Below, in pieces: positions 19,374 to 29,708 of a stretch of 64,000 bases of DNA (within the stretch, counting starts at the first letter, position 1; every line of letters starts with the position of its first letter). The notes beneath the pieces are model-generated. The model was not told where the DNA came from and made no database searches. It saw only the letters and a list, made by a program, of their open reading frames with translations. The DNA is taken from NCBI GenBank assembly GCA_039707465.1, contig CM077644.1, positions 221,979,962-222,043,961 on the forward strand. The letters run 5' to 3'. The stretch comes from Rhabdophis nuchalis. Its lineage: Eukaryota > Chordata > Lepidosauria > Squamata > Natricidae. Position numbers and translations under genes: made by a program.

Positions 19374-22300
19374 GCCGAGCCAGCAGACGACGGAGGGAGG
19401 CGGATGGTTCCGCTAAGAGGGGGGATACAGGGGTCGTTTCCATGGAGGGCCTACCCATTGAGAGGGTGGCAGGGAGAGGCAGATCCGATGGGAGACGAGT
19501 TCTATCCTCCCGGTTGGGGGCACGAGGCCGATGGCTACAAACGGTCAAGTGCCACAACCCACGCAGGCTAGGTGGTCAGGGAGTACAGAGCCAGGGCCTA
19601 CGGCTGATGTTCTGCAATGCCAGGTCCGTGGTCAACAAAGCCCCCCTCATCCATGACCTTGTGTCAGAGGGGGAGCCGGACCTGGTAGGAATTGCGGAGA
19701 CCTGGTTGGGCCACGAGGGAGGACTCCCCCTCGTTGAAATGTGCCCACCAGGTTACCGCGCTTTTCATCAGCCTCGGGCCCTAGGCAGGGGTGGTAGGGT
19801 AGCGGTTATTATTAGGGAAGGTCTAGAGCCGAGAGAGACCATTGTGCCACAGACTACCGGTTGTGAGTCCCTCTGCGTGAAGTGGGGCCTAGGGAGGCAG
19901 TTGGGCTTGCTAGTTGTATACCTGGCCCCCCGCTATGTAACAGCAGCCCTGCCCGAGCTCCTCGAGGTGATCGCTACGATGGCAGTTGAGACCCCCAGAC
20001 TTTTAGTCATGGGGGACTTTAATCTGCCATCGGCGGGCGAATCATCCGGGGTAGCTCGGGAGTTCATGGCTTCCATGACGGCCATGGACCTGACCCAACT
20101 AATTCAAGGCCCCACTCACGAGGGTGGACATACACCGGATCTCATCTTTGTCTCAGGCCAATGGAAGAGTGATCTGGGTATAGGGGATATAGTCATCACG
20201 CCCTTGTCATGGACAGACCACTCACTTCTCCGGCTCGACTTTCCAACCGCTGCCCCTCACCGCAGGGAGGCGGAACCTGAGTCACCTATTTGGTTCCGCC
20301 CCAGGCGTCTGATGGACCCTGATGGGTTCCAGACGGCGCTTGGGCCACTTCCTGTACCTCTGACCCGCGCCCCGATGGAGGACCTCGTGGCCGCATGGAA
20401 TATTGAGACCACGGGAGCCTTGGATCGGGTCGCGCCCTTGCGGCCTCTCTTGTGGCGCCGAAACACCCTGGTTCCTTGGTTTACCGAGGAGCTGAGGGTG
20501 ATGAAACGCCACAAGAGATGCCTAGAGAGAAGATGGAGGGCTACCCGTTCTGAATCTGACCGGACACAGGTAAGAGCCCATTTACGGACTTACATTGTGG
20601 CGCTGAGAGTGGCCAAACGTCATCATTGTGCCACTCTCATAGCATCCGCAGAAAACCGCCCTGCCGCCCTGTTTAGGGTGACCCGTTCCCTCCTTCAACA
20701 GAGGGTGCGGGAAGCCCCGCTGCAGGGTAGAGCAGAGGAATTTGTGATTTTTCTGCAGGAGAAAATCGCTCAGATACAGAATGAGTTAGCCTCCATTGAT
20801 GGCCCAGTGGGATGCCACGAGACAGATCTTGTTTGGGAGGAGTTTGACTCCGTTACTTCCGAGGATATGGACAGGCTACGTGGGCGACTGCGAGCCACCA
20901 CATGTTTATTGGACCCGTGTCCCTCCTGGCTTGTACTGGCATCCTGGGAGGTGACACGAGGCTGGCTCCAAGAGGTTGTCAACGCATCCTTAAGTGAGGG
21001 TGCCTTACCTGCTTCCCTAAAAGAGGCCATGGTGAGGCCCCTCCTTAAGAAGCCCTCTTTGGATCCAGCTTTATTAACCAACTATCGTCCAGTCTCCAAC
21101 CTTCCCTTTTTGGCGAAGGTTGTTGAGAGTGTGGTGGCACAACAGTTTCCCCGTCACCTGGAGGAAGTTGATTATCTAGACCCGCGCCAGTCCGGCTTTC
21201 GGCCCGGGCATAGCACCGAGACGGCATTGGTCGCGTTGGTCGATGATCTCTGGAGGGCCAGAGATGGGGGTTGCTCCTCCATCCTGGTCCTATTAGACCT
21301 CTCGGCGGCTTTCGATACCATCGACCATGGTATCCTATTGCATCGGCTGGAGGGGTTGGGGGTGGGAGGCACCGTTTTACGGTGGTTCTCCTCCTACCTC
21401 TCTGGCCGATCGCAATTTGTGTTGGCAGGAGAGCAGAGGTCCACCTCGAGACCCCTCACATGTGGGGTCCCTCAGGGGTCGGTCCTCTCGCCTCTCCTGT
21501 TCAACACATATATGAAGCCGCTGGGTGAGATCATCCGTGGCTTTGGGGTAGAGTACCATCTCTACGCTGATGATACTCAGCTGTATATATCTACCCCAAG
21601 CCACCCCAACGATGCCGTAGCGGTGATGTGCCAGTGCCTGGAAGCCGTACGGATCTGGATGGGAAGTAACGGACTCAGACTCAACCCGACCAAGACCGAG
21701 TGGCTGTGGTTTCCGGCTGCCCGATTCAACCAGCTGACTCCATCGCTGGCCATAGGGGGCGAACATCTTGCCCCTGTGGATGGGGCGCGCAACTTGGGTG
21801 TCCTCCTAGATGCCCGGCTGTCCATGGAAGATCAAGTGACAGCCGTGGCTAGGAGGGCGTTTTACCAGGTTCGCCTGGTACGCCAGTTGCGCCCCCTATT
21901 GGATCGGGACGCCCTTCGCACAGTCACTCATGCTCTCGTGACATCCCGACTGGACTATTGTAACTCTCTCTACATGGGGCTCCCTTTGAGGTGCACCCGA
22001 AGACTTCAGCTGGTCCAGAATGCAGCCGCGCGAGCAATAATGGGTACCGCAAGGTATACCCATGTAACACCGCTCTTGCGCGAGCTGCACTGGCTACCTG
22101 TCGTCTTTCGGGTGCGCTTCAAGGTGTTAGTCCTCATCTTTAAAGCGCTCCATGGCTCGGGACCTAGCTATCTGCGGGATCGGATTCTGCCTCATACATC
22201 TTCCCGGCCCATTCGCTCCCACAGAGAGGGACTTCTCCGGGTGCCGTCCACTAGACTTTGTCAGCGGGCGACGCCCAGGGGAAGGGCCTTCTCTGTGGCG

Positions 22301-22603
22301 GGCCCAGCCCTCTGGAACGACCTTTCCCCCGACATTAGAACAACTACGGACCTCCGCTCCTTCCGTCAGAAATTAAAAACTCACTTTTTCTGCTTGGCCG
22401 GCCTAGGTTAATCTCTACCTCAGGGGTTAGGGAATGTTAATTTTAAAATGGGGATTTTAGTACAGGGACAGTTGATTTAATTTGTTTTTATTGTATTTAT
22501 TTATGTATATATTTTATGCTGTTTTAATTTTCCCTGTGCACCGCTCCGAGTCCCCCTGGGGAGAGGACGCGGTATAGAAAAATAAAATCTATCTATCTAT
22601 CTA
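19374..22603 (+). mobile_element. L2 LINE, near complete, with intact protein frame
   Basis: The element starts near GCCGAGCCAGCAG, has a GC-rich leader of about 68 bp, one long coding frame, a 3' UTR with CACCGCTCCGAGTCCCCC and GGGGAGAGGACGCGGTATAG, and an ATCT tail at 22587-22603. It lies inside a LINE-X fragment: the left flank ATGTACAAG and right flank AAGATAGCAGG are contiguous in other LINE-X copies. No separate upstream ORF1 is present, so it is either a subfamily without one or slightly 5' truncated. The uninterrupted frame and close match to the 13157 and 34384 copies argue for recent activity. Confidence 0.93.
19442..22411 (+). CDS. L2 endonuclease/reverse transcriptase protein (989 aa)
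   Basis: This is the retrotransposon enzyme that nicks target DNA and copies its own RNA at the nick. An N-terminal AP-type endonuclease is visible: LRLMFCNARS at about 53-62, catalytic Glu in IAETWL at about 84-89, GDFNLP at 191-196, TPDLIF at 231-236 and SWTDHSLL at 256-263. The reverse transcriptase follows with NYRPVSNLPFLAKVVE, LLDLSAAFDTIDH at about 617, GVPQGSVLSPLLF at about 675 and the catalytic YADDTQLY at about 707. The L2-type C-terminal region (LRELHWLPVVFRVRF ... CLAGLG) ends the protein. There is no stop or frameshift. I chose the ATG at 19442 because it is the first in the frame after the leader. Codon use is GC-rich, unlike the AT-rich surroundings. Function is inferred from family; expression is unknown. 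Confidence 0.92.
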   Translation: MEGLPIERVAGRGRSDGRRVLSSRLGARGRWLQTVKCHNPRRLGGQGVQSQGLRLMFCNARSVVNKAPLIHDLVSEGEPDLVGIAETWLGHEGGLPLVEMCPPGYRAFHQPRALGRGGRVAVIIREGLEPRETIVPQTTGCESLCVKWGLGRQLGLLVVYLAPRYVTAALPELLEVIATMAVETPRLLVMGDFNLPSAGESSGVAREFMASMTAMDLTQLIQGPTHEGGHTPDLIFVSGQWKSDLGIGDIVITPLSWTDHSLLRLDFPTAAPHRREAEPESPIWFRPRRLMDPDGFQTALGPLPVPLTRAPMEDLVAAWNIETTGALDRVAPLRPLLWRRNTLVPWFTEELRVMKRHKRCLERRWRATRSESDRTQVRAHLRTYIVALRVAKRHHCATLIASAENRPAALFRVTRSLLQQRVREAPLQGRAEEFVIFLQEKIAQIQNELASIDGPVGCHETDLVWEEFDSVTSEDMDRLRGRLRATTCLLDPCPSWLVLASWEVTRGWLQEVVNASLSEGALPASLKEAMVRPLLKKPSLDPALLTNYRPVSNLPFLAKVVESVVAQQFPRHLEEVDYLDPRQSGFRPGHSTETALVALVDDLWRARDGGCSSILVLLDLSAAFDTIDHGILLHRLEGLGVGGTVLRWFSSYLSGRSQFVLAGEQRSTSRPLTCGVPQGSVLSPLLFNTYMKPLGEIIRGFGVEYHLYADDTQLYISTPSHPNDAVAVMCQCLEAVRIWMGSNGLRLNPTKTEWLWFPAARFNQLTPSLAIGGEHLAPVDGARNLGVLLDARLSMEDQVTAVARRAFYQVRLVRQLRPLLDRDALRTVTHALVTSRLDYCNSLYMGLPLRCTRRLQLVQNAAARAIMGTARYTHVTPLLRELHWLPVVFRVRFKVLVLIFKALHGSGPSYLRDRILPHTSSRPIRSHREGLLRVPSTRLCQRATPRGRAFSVAGPALWNDLSPDIRTTTDLRSFRQKLKTHFFCLAGLG

Positions 22604-22806
22604 AGATAGCAGGTATAAATATAAACATGGATATAAATGAGAGAAATGAATACAAATAGACGCGGACAGTAGAACAGGGATGTTAGGTACATTGTTGCGC
22701 TTATGCACACCCTCTTTACAGACCTCTTAGGAATTAGGTAAGGTCCACAGTAGACAGTTTAAGGTTGAAACTGTGAGGGTTAGAGGAAGTAACATTGGAG
22801 TCAGGT
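22604..22806 (-). mobile_element. LINE-X fragment (RVVN-WN-LP-type non-LTR element)
   Basis: It is homologous to 23699-24270, 47162-48175 and the plus-strand copy at 59085-60955. Nine bases of it (ATGTACAAG) sit on the other side of the L2 at 19367-19375. Its normal 3' terminus, with TTTGTATTT and TTAGTTTGTC inverted, is missing, and the 71-bp repeats flank it. It has only a few tens of decayed codons. Confidence 0.8.
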
Positions 22807-22877
22807 AAAGCATTTCAAATCATTCAAGAAATTCTTCATGAACATAGTATAAACCAGGGCTAGAAATTTCATCTGCA
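22807..22877. repeat. 71-bp direct repeat, right copy
   Basis: Partner of 19296-19366, differing at three positions. Confidence 0.95.
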
Positions 22878-22965
22878 GTTTCCAAGATTCTGTATTTACC
22901 CCAAGACACTTGTGCTGTAGATACCTGTAATGGTATGTGGGAATGACATTGGGAGATATGGGAAA

Positions 22966-23012
22966 AGGGAGGGAGGGAGGAGGGAGGGAGGAGGGAGGGA
23001 GGAGGGAGGGAG
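22966..23012. repeat. (GGGA)n-rich microsatellite
   Basis: GGGAGGGAGGAGGGAGGGAGG-like units, imperfect; a G-rich strand that could form quadruplex structure. Confidence 0.9.
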
Positions 23013-23688
23013 AGTGCTCAGAAGGGATGCCCCCAATATTCTCAGGTGTAAAGTAGACGAAGATTTGTTCTTTCAGACTTGCAAGATGGATGTTATCCTT
23101 TCATGTATACTACATAAGAAACATGACCAGAGATGGTCTAATTCTACTTTTACTAATTAGCAGAATCTTGTGAAGTTCTGCAGGGGTTAGTTCTTCCTTC
23201 TTTCTGACTAACCTCTGTGTGAAACACTGAGAGATCCATTTCAAGTGACATAATGGAGAAGAGCCCAGAACTCACCTCAGAGAAGATATATGGAGACCAT
23301 TAACAAATCATGAAAACAAGAAAGCTGCCCTAACTTGACTCTCTTTGGTATAAAAGGAAGAGATGGCGAAACCCTGTCAAGCTTTCAAGATTCTCTTATT
23401 ATAGCCTACACCAGTGAAGTAGAGTCCTAGTATTTCTTATGATGTCTGTTTTCTTGGCTGTCCTCACTCAAAGTCCTGATACGTACTATCAATAAACTAA
23501 TGATTGCCAGATTTCCACTCTGGACTGAGCTGCAGATATCCCAGATTTTTTGAACGGATTGTTATAGGCTTCTGAAATATGGATGACACAAAATAAGCTG
23601 TAGTCAAACCCAAAGATTGTGATTGTTTTTCAGCTTCAGTGATAATGCTAGACAAAGTCACCTCCCTCGGAAAAGAGCGATATATAGT
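23013..23688. other. Unique non-coding DNA
   Basis: No gene or element boundary supported. Confidence 0.5.
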
Positions 23689-23698
23689 ATGCATGTAT

Positions 23699-24270
23699 TT
23701 ATTTTTATATTTGTATTTGTTAGTTTGTCAAACATGTGCAAGATAGCAGGTATCCATATAAACATGGATATAAATGAAAGAAATTAATACAAATAGATGG
23801 GAACAATAGGACAGGGACATTAAACACGTTGGTGCGCTTATGCACGCCTCCTTTACAGACCTCTTAAGAATCGGGTAAGATCCATAGTAGGCAGTTGAAG
23901 GTTGAAGCTGTGGGGGTTAGAGGATGTAATGATGGAGTCAGGTAGAGCATTCCATGTGTTGACCACTCTGTCGCTGAAGTCATATTTACTGCAATCAACT
24001 TTGGAGCGGTTTACCTTGAGTTTGTATCAATTGTTTGCCCGTGTATTATTGGGGTTGAAGCTGAAGAAGTAGCAGACAATTTTGTGTACTGTGCTTAGAT
24101 CATACCACAGGTGGTGCAGTTCCAAGCCCAAAATTTCAAGTCTGGTGGCATAGGGAATTCTATTGTGAGTAGACAAGTGGAGTATTCTTCTCGTTAAGTT
24201 CCTCTGGACCCGCTCAATTGTATTAATGTCTGATGTACAGTGTGGATTCCAGGCAGATGAGCTGGATTCA
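23699..24270 (-). mobile_element. LINE-X, 5'-truncated copy with 10-bp target duplication
   Basis: A perfect duplication ATGCATGTAT lies at 23689-23698 and 24271-24280. The 3' end is on the left (minus-strand AATACAAATATAAAAATAAA). Minus-strand translation gives a reverse-transcriptase C-terminal region with NNTRANNWYKLKVNRSKVD and SDRVVNTWNALPDSI, a pattern common at the C terminus of several vertebrate LINE clades. I cannot decide between Rex1/Babar-like, CR1-like or another clade. Scattered stops show it is inactive. Confidence 0.82.
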
Positions 24271-24280
24271 ATGCATGTAT

Positions 24281-25437
24281 GTGTGTGTGTATCTATGTGG
24301 GGAGGTCTTCCTGAATTTATAGCTACTACTTGGCATGCAGATGTAACCCAAAATTAGGGGGCCTTTACCCAGATATGGCTGATATGACAGCTATAACCCT
24401 ATATGGAGTGAGAGGTCCTAGCCGTATTTAATCACCACTTACCTGATATAATTTAGAAATGTCTAATCTTTTTTCAGCTTTATTGACTCTGCCCCTTCAA
24501 ATCAGACATCTTAGAGAAAAGAAGGATGAAGATTTGAAAATGACCTTCACAGCCATCAAACTTGAATAATATTGAAAAACCATGGAGAGATTTAAAGCAT
24601 GCAGTTAAGGCAAGGAGACACAAAAATATGCTTGAACTAGAAGAGTTCAAAGCAGAGGGAAGGCTAAAAACCCAGAAGAAATAGGAATATTCCTGGCTGA
24701 AGGAAGCATTTTTAAAGGGAGTTAAGAAATGTACATGAATAGTAAATATTACAGTATACTGAAATATGTCATCTAATTCTGTATCATATGGAGGTTCTAC
24801 TTGAGAATTTAATGAAATATAAAACCTGACTAGGGCTATTTACACTTCTTCATTCAATTGTATTGTGGTTTTTTCTTGTTTCTTTTTTTGATTTTATGCT
24901 TTTTATCTTTTGTTGTTATATAAATTACTGGGAGCGGTTTTTTGGAGCCCAGCTATGTACAGTAAATAAATAGATCACTTGATAAATACATGCTCTTATA
25001 TGACAAGTTCATAACGGAAGTACACCTTTCATGGCAAACCTCTCAACTTCCAACTCGCTCACACTAGAACTCGCAACTCTTCTGAGAACAAAAATTTATC
25101 CCATCTTGCATAAAGTATGTTTTAAATCATGCACGTCAGGCACATGACTCCCTAATGACTTTTGGGCACTGCCTGAAGGACTCTTCCAAAGTTGCCACTA
25201 AATTTCCACTTTTAATGTGCTACACCAAAATATTAAATTAATCCATATTAATTTATTTTCCCAACTTTTTTCCCAACTTTTTGCCCTAGGAGATACCTTC
25301 CTAGGCTGTAATTAGACAATACCTTTCTAGGAGAGTACAATTCTCTAAAGTAATATTCCAAGAATCTTTATGGTCTTCAACCTCTCCAGAGATTACACCA
25401 CTTTGGTTTAGAGATGGATAGGTGTGTGTGTATGTGT
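24281..25437. other. Unique non-coding DNA
   Basis: No gene supported. A GT-rich stretch is at 24277-24300 and the rest is AT-rich sequence. Confidence 0.5.
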
Positions 25438-25498
25438 GGTAGCTAGCTAGCTAGCTTGACAGACAGACAAACAAACAGCCAGACAGCCAGACAGACAC
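25438..25498. repeat. Compound tetranucleotide tract (GCTA, GACA, AACA)
   Basis: Short runs of GCTA, GACA and AACA units adjoin the MITE at 25499. Confidence 0.85.
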
Positions 25499-25698
25499 TG
25501 TGTTTCCCCAAAAATAAGACAGGGTCTTATTTTCTTTTGATCCTCCAAAATAAGCGCTTGGGCTTATTTTCAGGGAGGTCTTATTATTTTTGAGGTGCAG
25601 GAGGTGGCAAGCGTGGTCACCTCATGGCTGCTGCTGCATTGCAATATTTTCAGGGAGGCCTTATTATCTGGGGAGGTCTTATTTTCAGGGAAACAGGG
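25499..25698. mobile_element. MITE with GTTTCCCC / GGGAAAC ends
   Basis: The left end CTGTGTTTCCCCAAAAATAAG and right end AATAAGACC-like inverted sequence closing in CAGGGAAACAGGG form inverted repeats rich in AAAATAAG. A second, longer copy at 45535-45779 is flanked by TA on both sides, suggesting a Tc1/mariner-type mechanism; the left TA is not preserved here. It is non-coding. Confidence 0.7.

Positions 25699-25699
<1 letters not shown>

Positions 25700-25740
<41 letters not shown>
25700..25740. repeat. (TATC)n microsatellite
   Basis: About ten TATC (GATA-type) units, directly after the MITE. Confidence 0.95.
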
Positions 25741-25741
<1 letters not shown>

Positions 25742-25809
25742 TCAGTAATATTTTAACATAGAGAACCAATTTGATGTTGTGTTTAAGGCATCAGGCTGGA
25801 AACCAGAGA

Positions 25810-25840
<31 letters not shown>

Positions 25841-26130
25841 GGCAGAAAAGGAAAAGCCGTGTGCTTCCTCCCTTAATTGGGGCCTTAACAGGGTGTTATG
25901 GAAACAAATATATATATATATATTTGATTAAATGGTAGAACCAATTAGGCTGAATGGCTAGGCTTCTGCCTTGGATGCATTGCAGCCCCGGTTCGAATCC
26001 CAGTGGAGTGTGGCCAACTGATGGTTTATTCGGGTCTTTTCCCGTGTAAAATTAAAGGTGTTTTTGCAATGTTTCGATGGGATCACCCCATCATCATCAG
26101 GCTTGGGCCTTTGCTTTTTTGCAAATATAT
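25841..26130 (+). mobile_element. tRNA-SINE family B, two adjoining pieces
   Basis: 25841-25911 matches the 3' part of the family (GGCAGAAAAGGAAA, CTCCCTTAATTGGGGCC, ACAGGGTGTTATGGAA) followed by an AT tail. 25922-26130 starts with a tRNA-like head (CTGAATGGCTAGGCTTCTGCC and B box GGTTCGAATCCCAG) but then diverges. Copies on the minus strand are at 31813, 44769 and 45106. AT microsatellites separate the parts. Confidence 0.65.
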
Positions 26131-27174
26131 ATATATATATCATATATATGATCAAAATATTGATCAGCTCATAAAAACTAGCATATATATTTATATATAT
26201 ATATATATCTTCAGGGAGAAAATCTATCTATATGGTCTCTAGAGGTCAACTTGATGGCACATAATCAATCAATTGTCATGACTAAATTAATAACAAAATA
26301 TTGAGTGAAATTCAAGGACAAAGACTCTTAATTTTTTTAAAAAAATAATACTTCCAATATGCATCTTCTGCCACACTACTTTCTTAGTACTGCTGGTTTG
26401 ATAGTCTCATCCAATCTGACTGGAGTCTTGTTGGTTGAGGGGTAGCGTGGAAGTTAGCAGATGAACTAGCATGTTGATTAAACAGAGCATCTTTATAGAT
26501 TGCTTCAGTTTAATTGTTTCCTGTTTCCAATCACTCTGTTTTGAGGGGGGGGGGAGAAATACCCCACTCACCTGTTCTCCTTGAAAAGGCTGACAGCTCT
26601 TCTGTGTGTAGAGCAAGAAGCATAATAGATAAACAAGGGCAGTTTCACATTGCAACATTGAATGCAACTTCATTTTCTAAATGGCATCTGGATTACCAGC
26701 TGTCCTAGTTTATATTAACTCCACCATCACTCCATATTTATTTTGCTAGCCAGAGTGTTAAAAATATAAGTGAATTTCAAATGATAGTTACTGCTAGGGA
26801 AAGAATATTGTAACAATCATTGCCAAACCTAAAAGAGAAACAAACTGATGATAAATTACACACATAAAAATTTGAGGCAAACTGCTGACAATAGAACCAC
26901 TTCAGCAATTTTTAGTGAAGCTTAAAAACAGGGAGTGAGCAGAATTTTAGATGCAGCTGTTATCTTACCTAAATAACTATTGTACTATTACATTTCCAAC
27001 ACCCAGGACATTATTTCCTTACATCTCCTGTCAGTGCTGAGTTGAAATGTCATGAAGCAAAGCTAAAATTGTCAAAGAAAGTTTAAAAACTAGTTTGTTA
27101 ATTCTTAAAGCTAGTTTGTTAAATCTTAAAAGTTTAACCTGGGAACTCAATTCCATGACCTCATGCTTCTCCCC
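26131..27174. other. Non-coding DNA with AT dinucleotide tracts
   Basis: (TA)n runs at about 26125-26145 and 26182-26208; otherwise no supported feature. Confidence 0.45.
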
Positions 27175-27240
27175 CATCTCCCTCTTCCTCCTCGTCCTGG
27201 TCCTCCTCCTTCTCCTCCTCCTCCTTCTTCTGGAGTAAAA
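27175..27240. repeat. Polypyrimidine tract (CTCCTT-rich)
   Basis: About 65 bases almost entirely C and T on the plus strand, with TCCTCC repeats. Confidence 0.85.
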
Positions 27241-28299
27241 AGAAAACAGAGTTTACCCATCTCTTACTGAAGTGATGGATTTTGTCAAGGAAACAAATGT
27301 TATGTTTTAGAGACGTTAGGTACAATGTCCTTTTCAAATATTGTTAAGAAAGATACTCTAGCAAGATGCTTAATTATTCCTAAGAGTAAGAGAAGCAAGT
27401 GCTTCTCTGGTATGGCAAGATATGACCAAGGAGAAGAAAGGGTAAAAAGATGACTAGATCAAGAATTTTCCCAGGACATTTTGCTCCTTCCAGGAAAAGA
27501 GAAGACATCTCTTTCTAGACAACAGGGAAATGCAAGAAGAAGAAAGAGATAGGAGTTATTTAGCGGGAAAAGAAAGAAGAAACATTTGATGGTTTCACTT
27601 CTACTCAACTCAAATTTTGTTGCCAGGCACTAGCTTGGAATTGCAATGCCAAAAGAGAGATCTGTTTTGTCATCCAAGAAAACCAGCCATCGTGGCCAAA
27701 GGATGTAAATAATAGAAGTTGTGGTCATATGGAGGGCAGTACATTACCAACTCCAAGCATAAATACCTCCCTGAAAGAAAAACCACCCCTCTAATTAAAT
27801 TTGGCTTACTATATAAATAGATACATAATTGTGTATTACAGATAGTCCTTGATGTATGAATAGTAACTTAGCAACCATTCAAAATTACGGCCGGCCTGAA
27901 AAGAGGGACTTACGACCTGGATTCAAAGTTCAGATGGTTGGGTATCCTTTATTGTCACATGTGTGCATGTGTAGTGTGTTTGTGAGAGTGTGTGTGTGTG
28001 TTTAATTGGAAGAAGAGTAGCTATCTTTGTTAGATTCTGAGATAGAGGGAGGTGCTATTTCTGCCTTGCCTGCTCGTAGCATTGGTTTTGTTCATAAATA
28101 GTAAAGGCTTAACGTGATGCTTAATCTCCTAGTCTCCAGTTTCGGAGTGCCGCTTCTCAGGGGCTCCCTCTGAACCAAGCCTACAGGGAGGAGGTCGAAG
28201 ACTTGCGGCCGGTCGTAAGTCAAGGACCGGTCGCAAGTCGAGGACCTCAACAATCTTTCTTTTACCCACTTTTCCTTTTTTCCCCTATTGTTGTCCTAT
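27241..28299. other. Non-coding DNA containing a degenerate interspersed element
   Basis: 27841-28237 is bounded by inverted GTCCTTGATGTATG and GTAAGTCAAGGAC-type sequence and contains TTAGCAACC and CTTACGACC motifs shared with 6594, 36690 and 53995. A GTGT tract lies at 27960-28000. The element is likely a DNA transposon derivative but is unclassified. Confidence 0.4.
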
Positions 28300-28570
28300 T
28301 CAATTTAATAAATAAAAGGGTGGGATATTTTTTTCTTTTTAAAAAAAGTGGTGTCACATTGATTACTTTCTGGTTCTCTGGCACTAAGCCTGTTTTGAAG
28401 GACAAGTTATAAAGTTCTGTAGGAGGTCAGCAATTTCGTATTTGAAATTGAATTAAAAACCTGTCAGGTGAATGCCACCAGGACCCAGGGATCTGATGCA
28501 ACTTAGTCACCCCAAATGTTCCATAATTTCATCTTTCGAAGAGTTTGCTGCTCCAGTTCCCTCCCTCAAA
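28300..28570 (-). pseudogene. Old CR1/L3-like reverse transcriptase fragment
   Basis: A minus-strand reading gives VTKLHQIPGSWWHSPDRF, then NLSFKTGLVPENQKVINVTP and LF followed by lysines. The order and spacing match the CR1-type stretch in which a K.PGPDGIHP-like motif is followed by GxxPEDWKxAxVxPIFKKG. Several key residues have changed and stops are present, so it is a decayed relic, clearly older than the CR1 at 48385-50165. Confidence 0.55.
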
Positions 28571-29334
28571 AAGTCAAATATCTGTCCTGCATCATCTGTA
28601 GAAAAAGGAGATGCACATATCCATTTAATTTGTTTGCTAACTCCCCATCATTCTTGAGCATCTCTTTCATGTTTCTGACCAGTGACCTAGACAATCTTCC
28701 CAGTTTTCTGCTTTTAAACATATTTAAAATTCTTATTGCTGATATCTTACCATCACCTACTGCTTTTTCTATTAAAGTTTTTCTTCTCTATGTTAGGACA
28801 TGATTTCTGTGTCCTGAAGGAAGACTATTTACACCTTTCCAGACTACTAGACAGATATTCTGATCAATTCCTTGGTTTTGTTTTCCATTTCTTATATTAT
28901 GGAATATATTTTCATTGAGCATCAATTAGGCACTATGGAAAGATTTGAAGATCTTCACTTTTCCAGAGAGTTCCATTTTTCATCAGTTGCCTTATTCCTC
29001 ATCTGTGTACCAACAGAAGAGAGTATTTGTAGCTCAAGGTTGGACTGTGGATCATTGGTACTATCTAAACTTGGCTGTTTCCTTGCAGTTTGTTTCATTA
29101 TCCAACTAGTAATGCATGGAAGATGTTACTTAGCTCGGTAAGGACTTCATGTCTCATGCTACATTCTACCTGGATGTATGTAAAATATGCTATTGGTTCT
29201 ATAACATTTAATCCAATAATTTGAATTTATAATTAAATGTAAGACTGTCTCCCTTCTGATTGGTTGATTTCTAACTGTTCTTAGGCACATTTATATTATC
29301 TAGATATAAAGTTTCTTCCTCATGACTTGAACAT
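28571..29334. other. Unique non-coding DNA
   Basis: No supported gene. Four short overlapping plus-strand frames (28472-29141) have no recognisable motifs. Confidence 0.45.
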
Positions 29335-29342
29335 TAATGCAT

Positions 29343-29700
29343 CAGAGGTGGTATTCAGCAGTATTGGAGGTGGTATTCAGGTGGTATTGGAGAACCTGTA
29401 GCGGAAATTTTGAGTCATTCAGAGAACCGGTAAATGCCATCTCTGACTGGCCCCACCCCATCTGTTCTCTGCCTCCTGAGTCTTAGCTGATCGGGAGGGA
29501 ATGGAGATTTTACAGTATCCTTCCCCTGCCGCGCCCACCAAGCAAAGCCACACCCACCAAGCAAAGCCACACCCACCAAGCCACGCCCACAGAACCAGTA
29601 GTAAAAATTTTTGAATCCCACCACTGCCCTAGCATGATTTTTTTAGGCTACTCATAATATAAGCCCTAGCCACAACCACAAAACCAGTAGTAAACCACTG
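29343..29700. mobile_element. hAT MITE with two 3' ends (composite)
   Basis: The flanks TAATGCAT (29335-29342) and GAATGCAT (29701-29708) are an 8-bp duplication with one mismatch, which sets the outer limits. Inside, a normal family terminus AATCCCACCACTG ends at 29626. It is followed by about 40 bases homologous to the genomic flank of the 9047 copy, and then a second terminus, CCAGTAGTAAACCACTG. The element therefore appears to carry captured flanking DNA between two 3' ends. Confidence 0.75.
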
Positions 29701-29708
29701 GAATGCAT

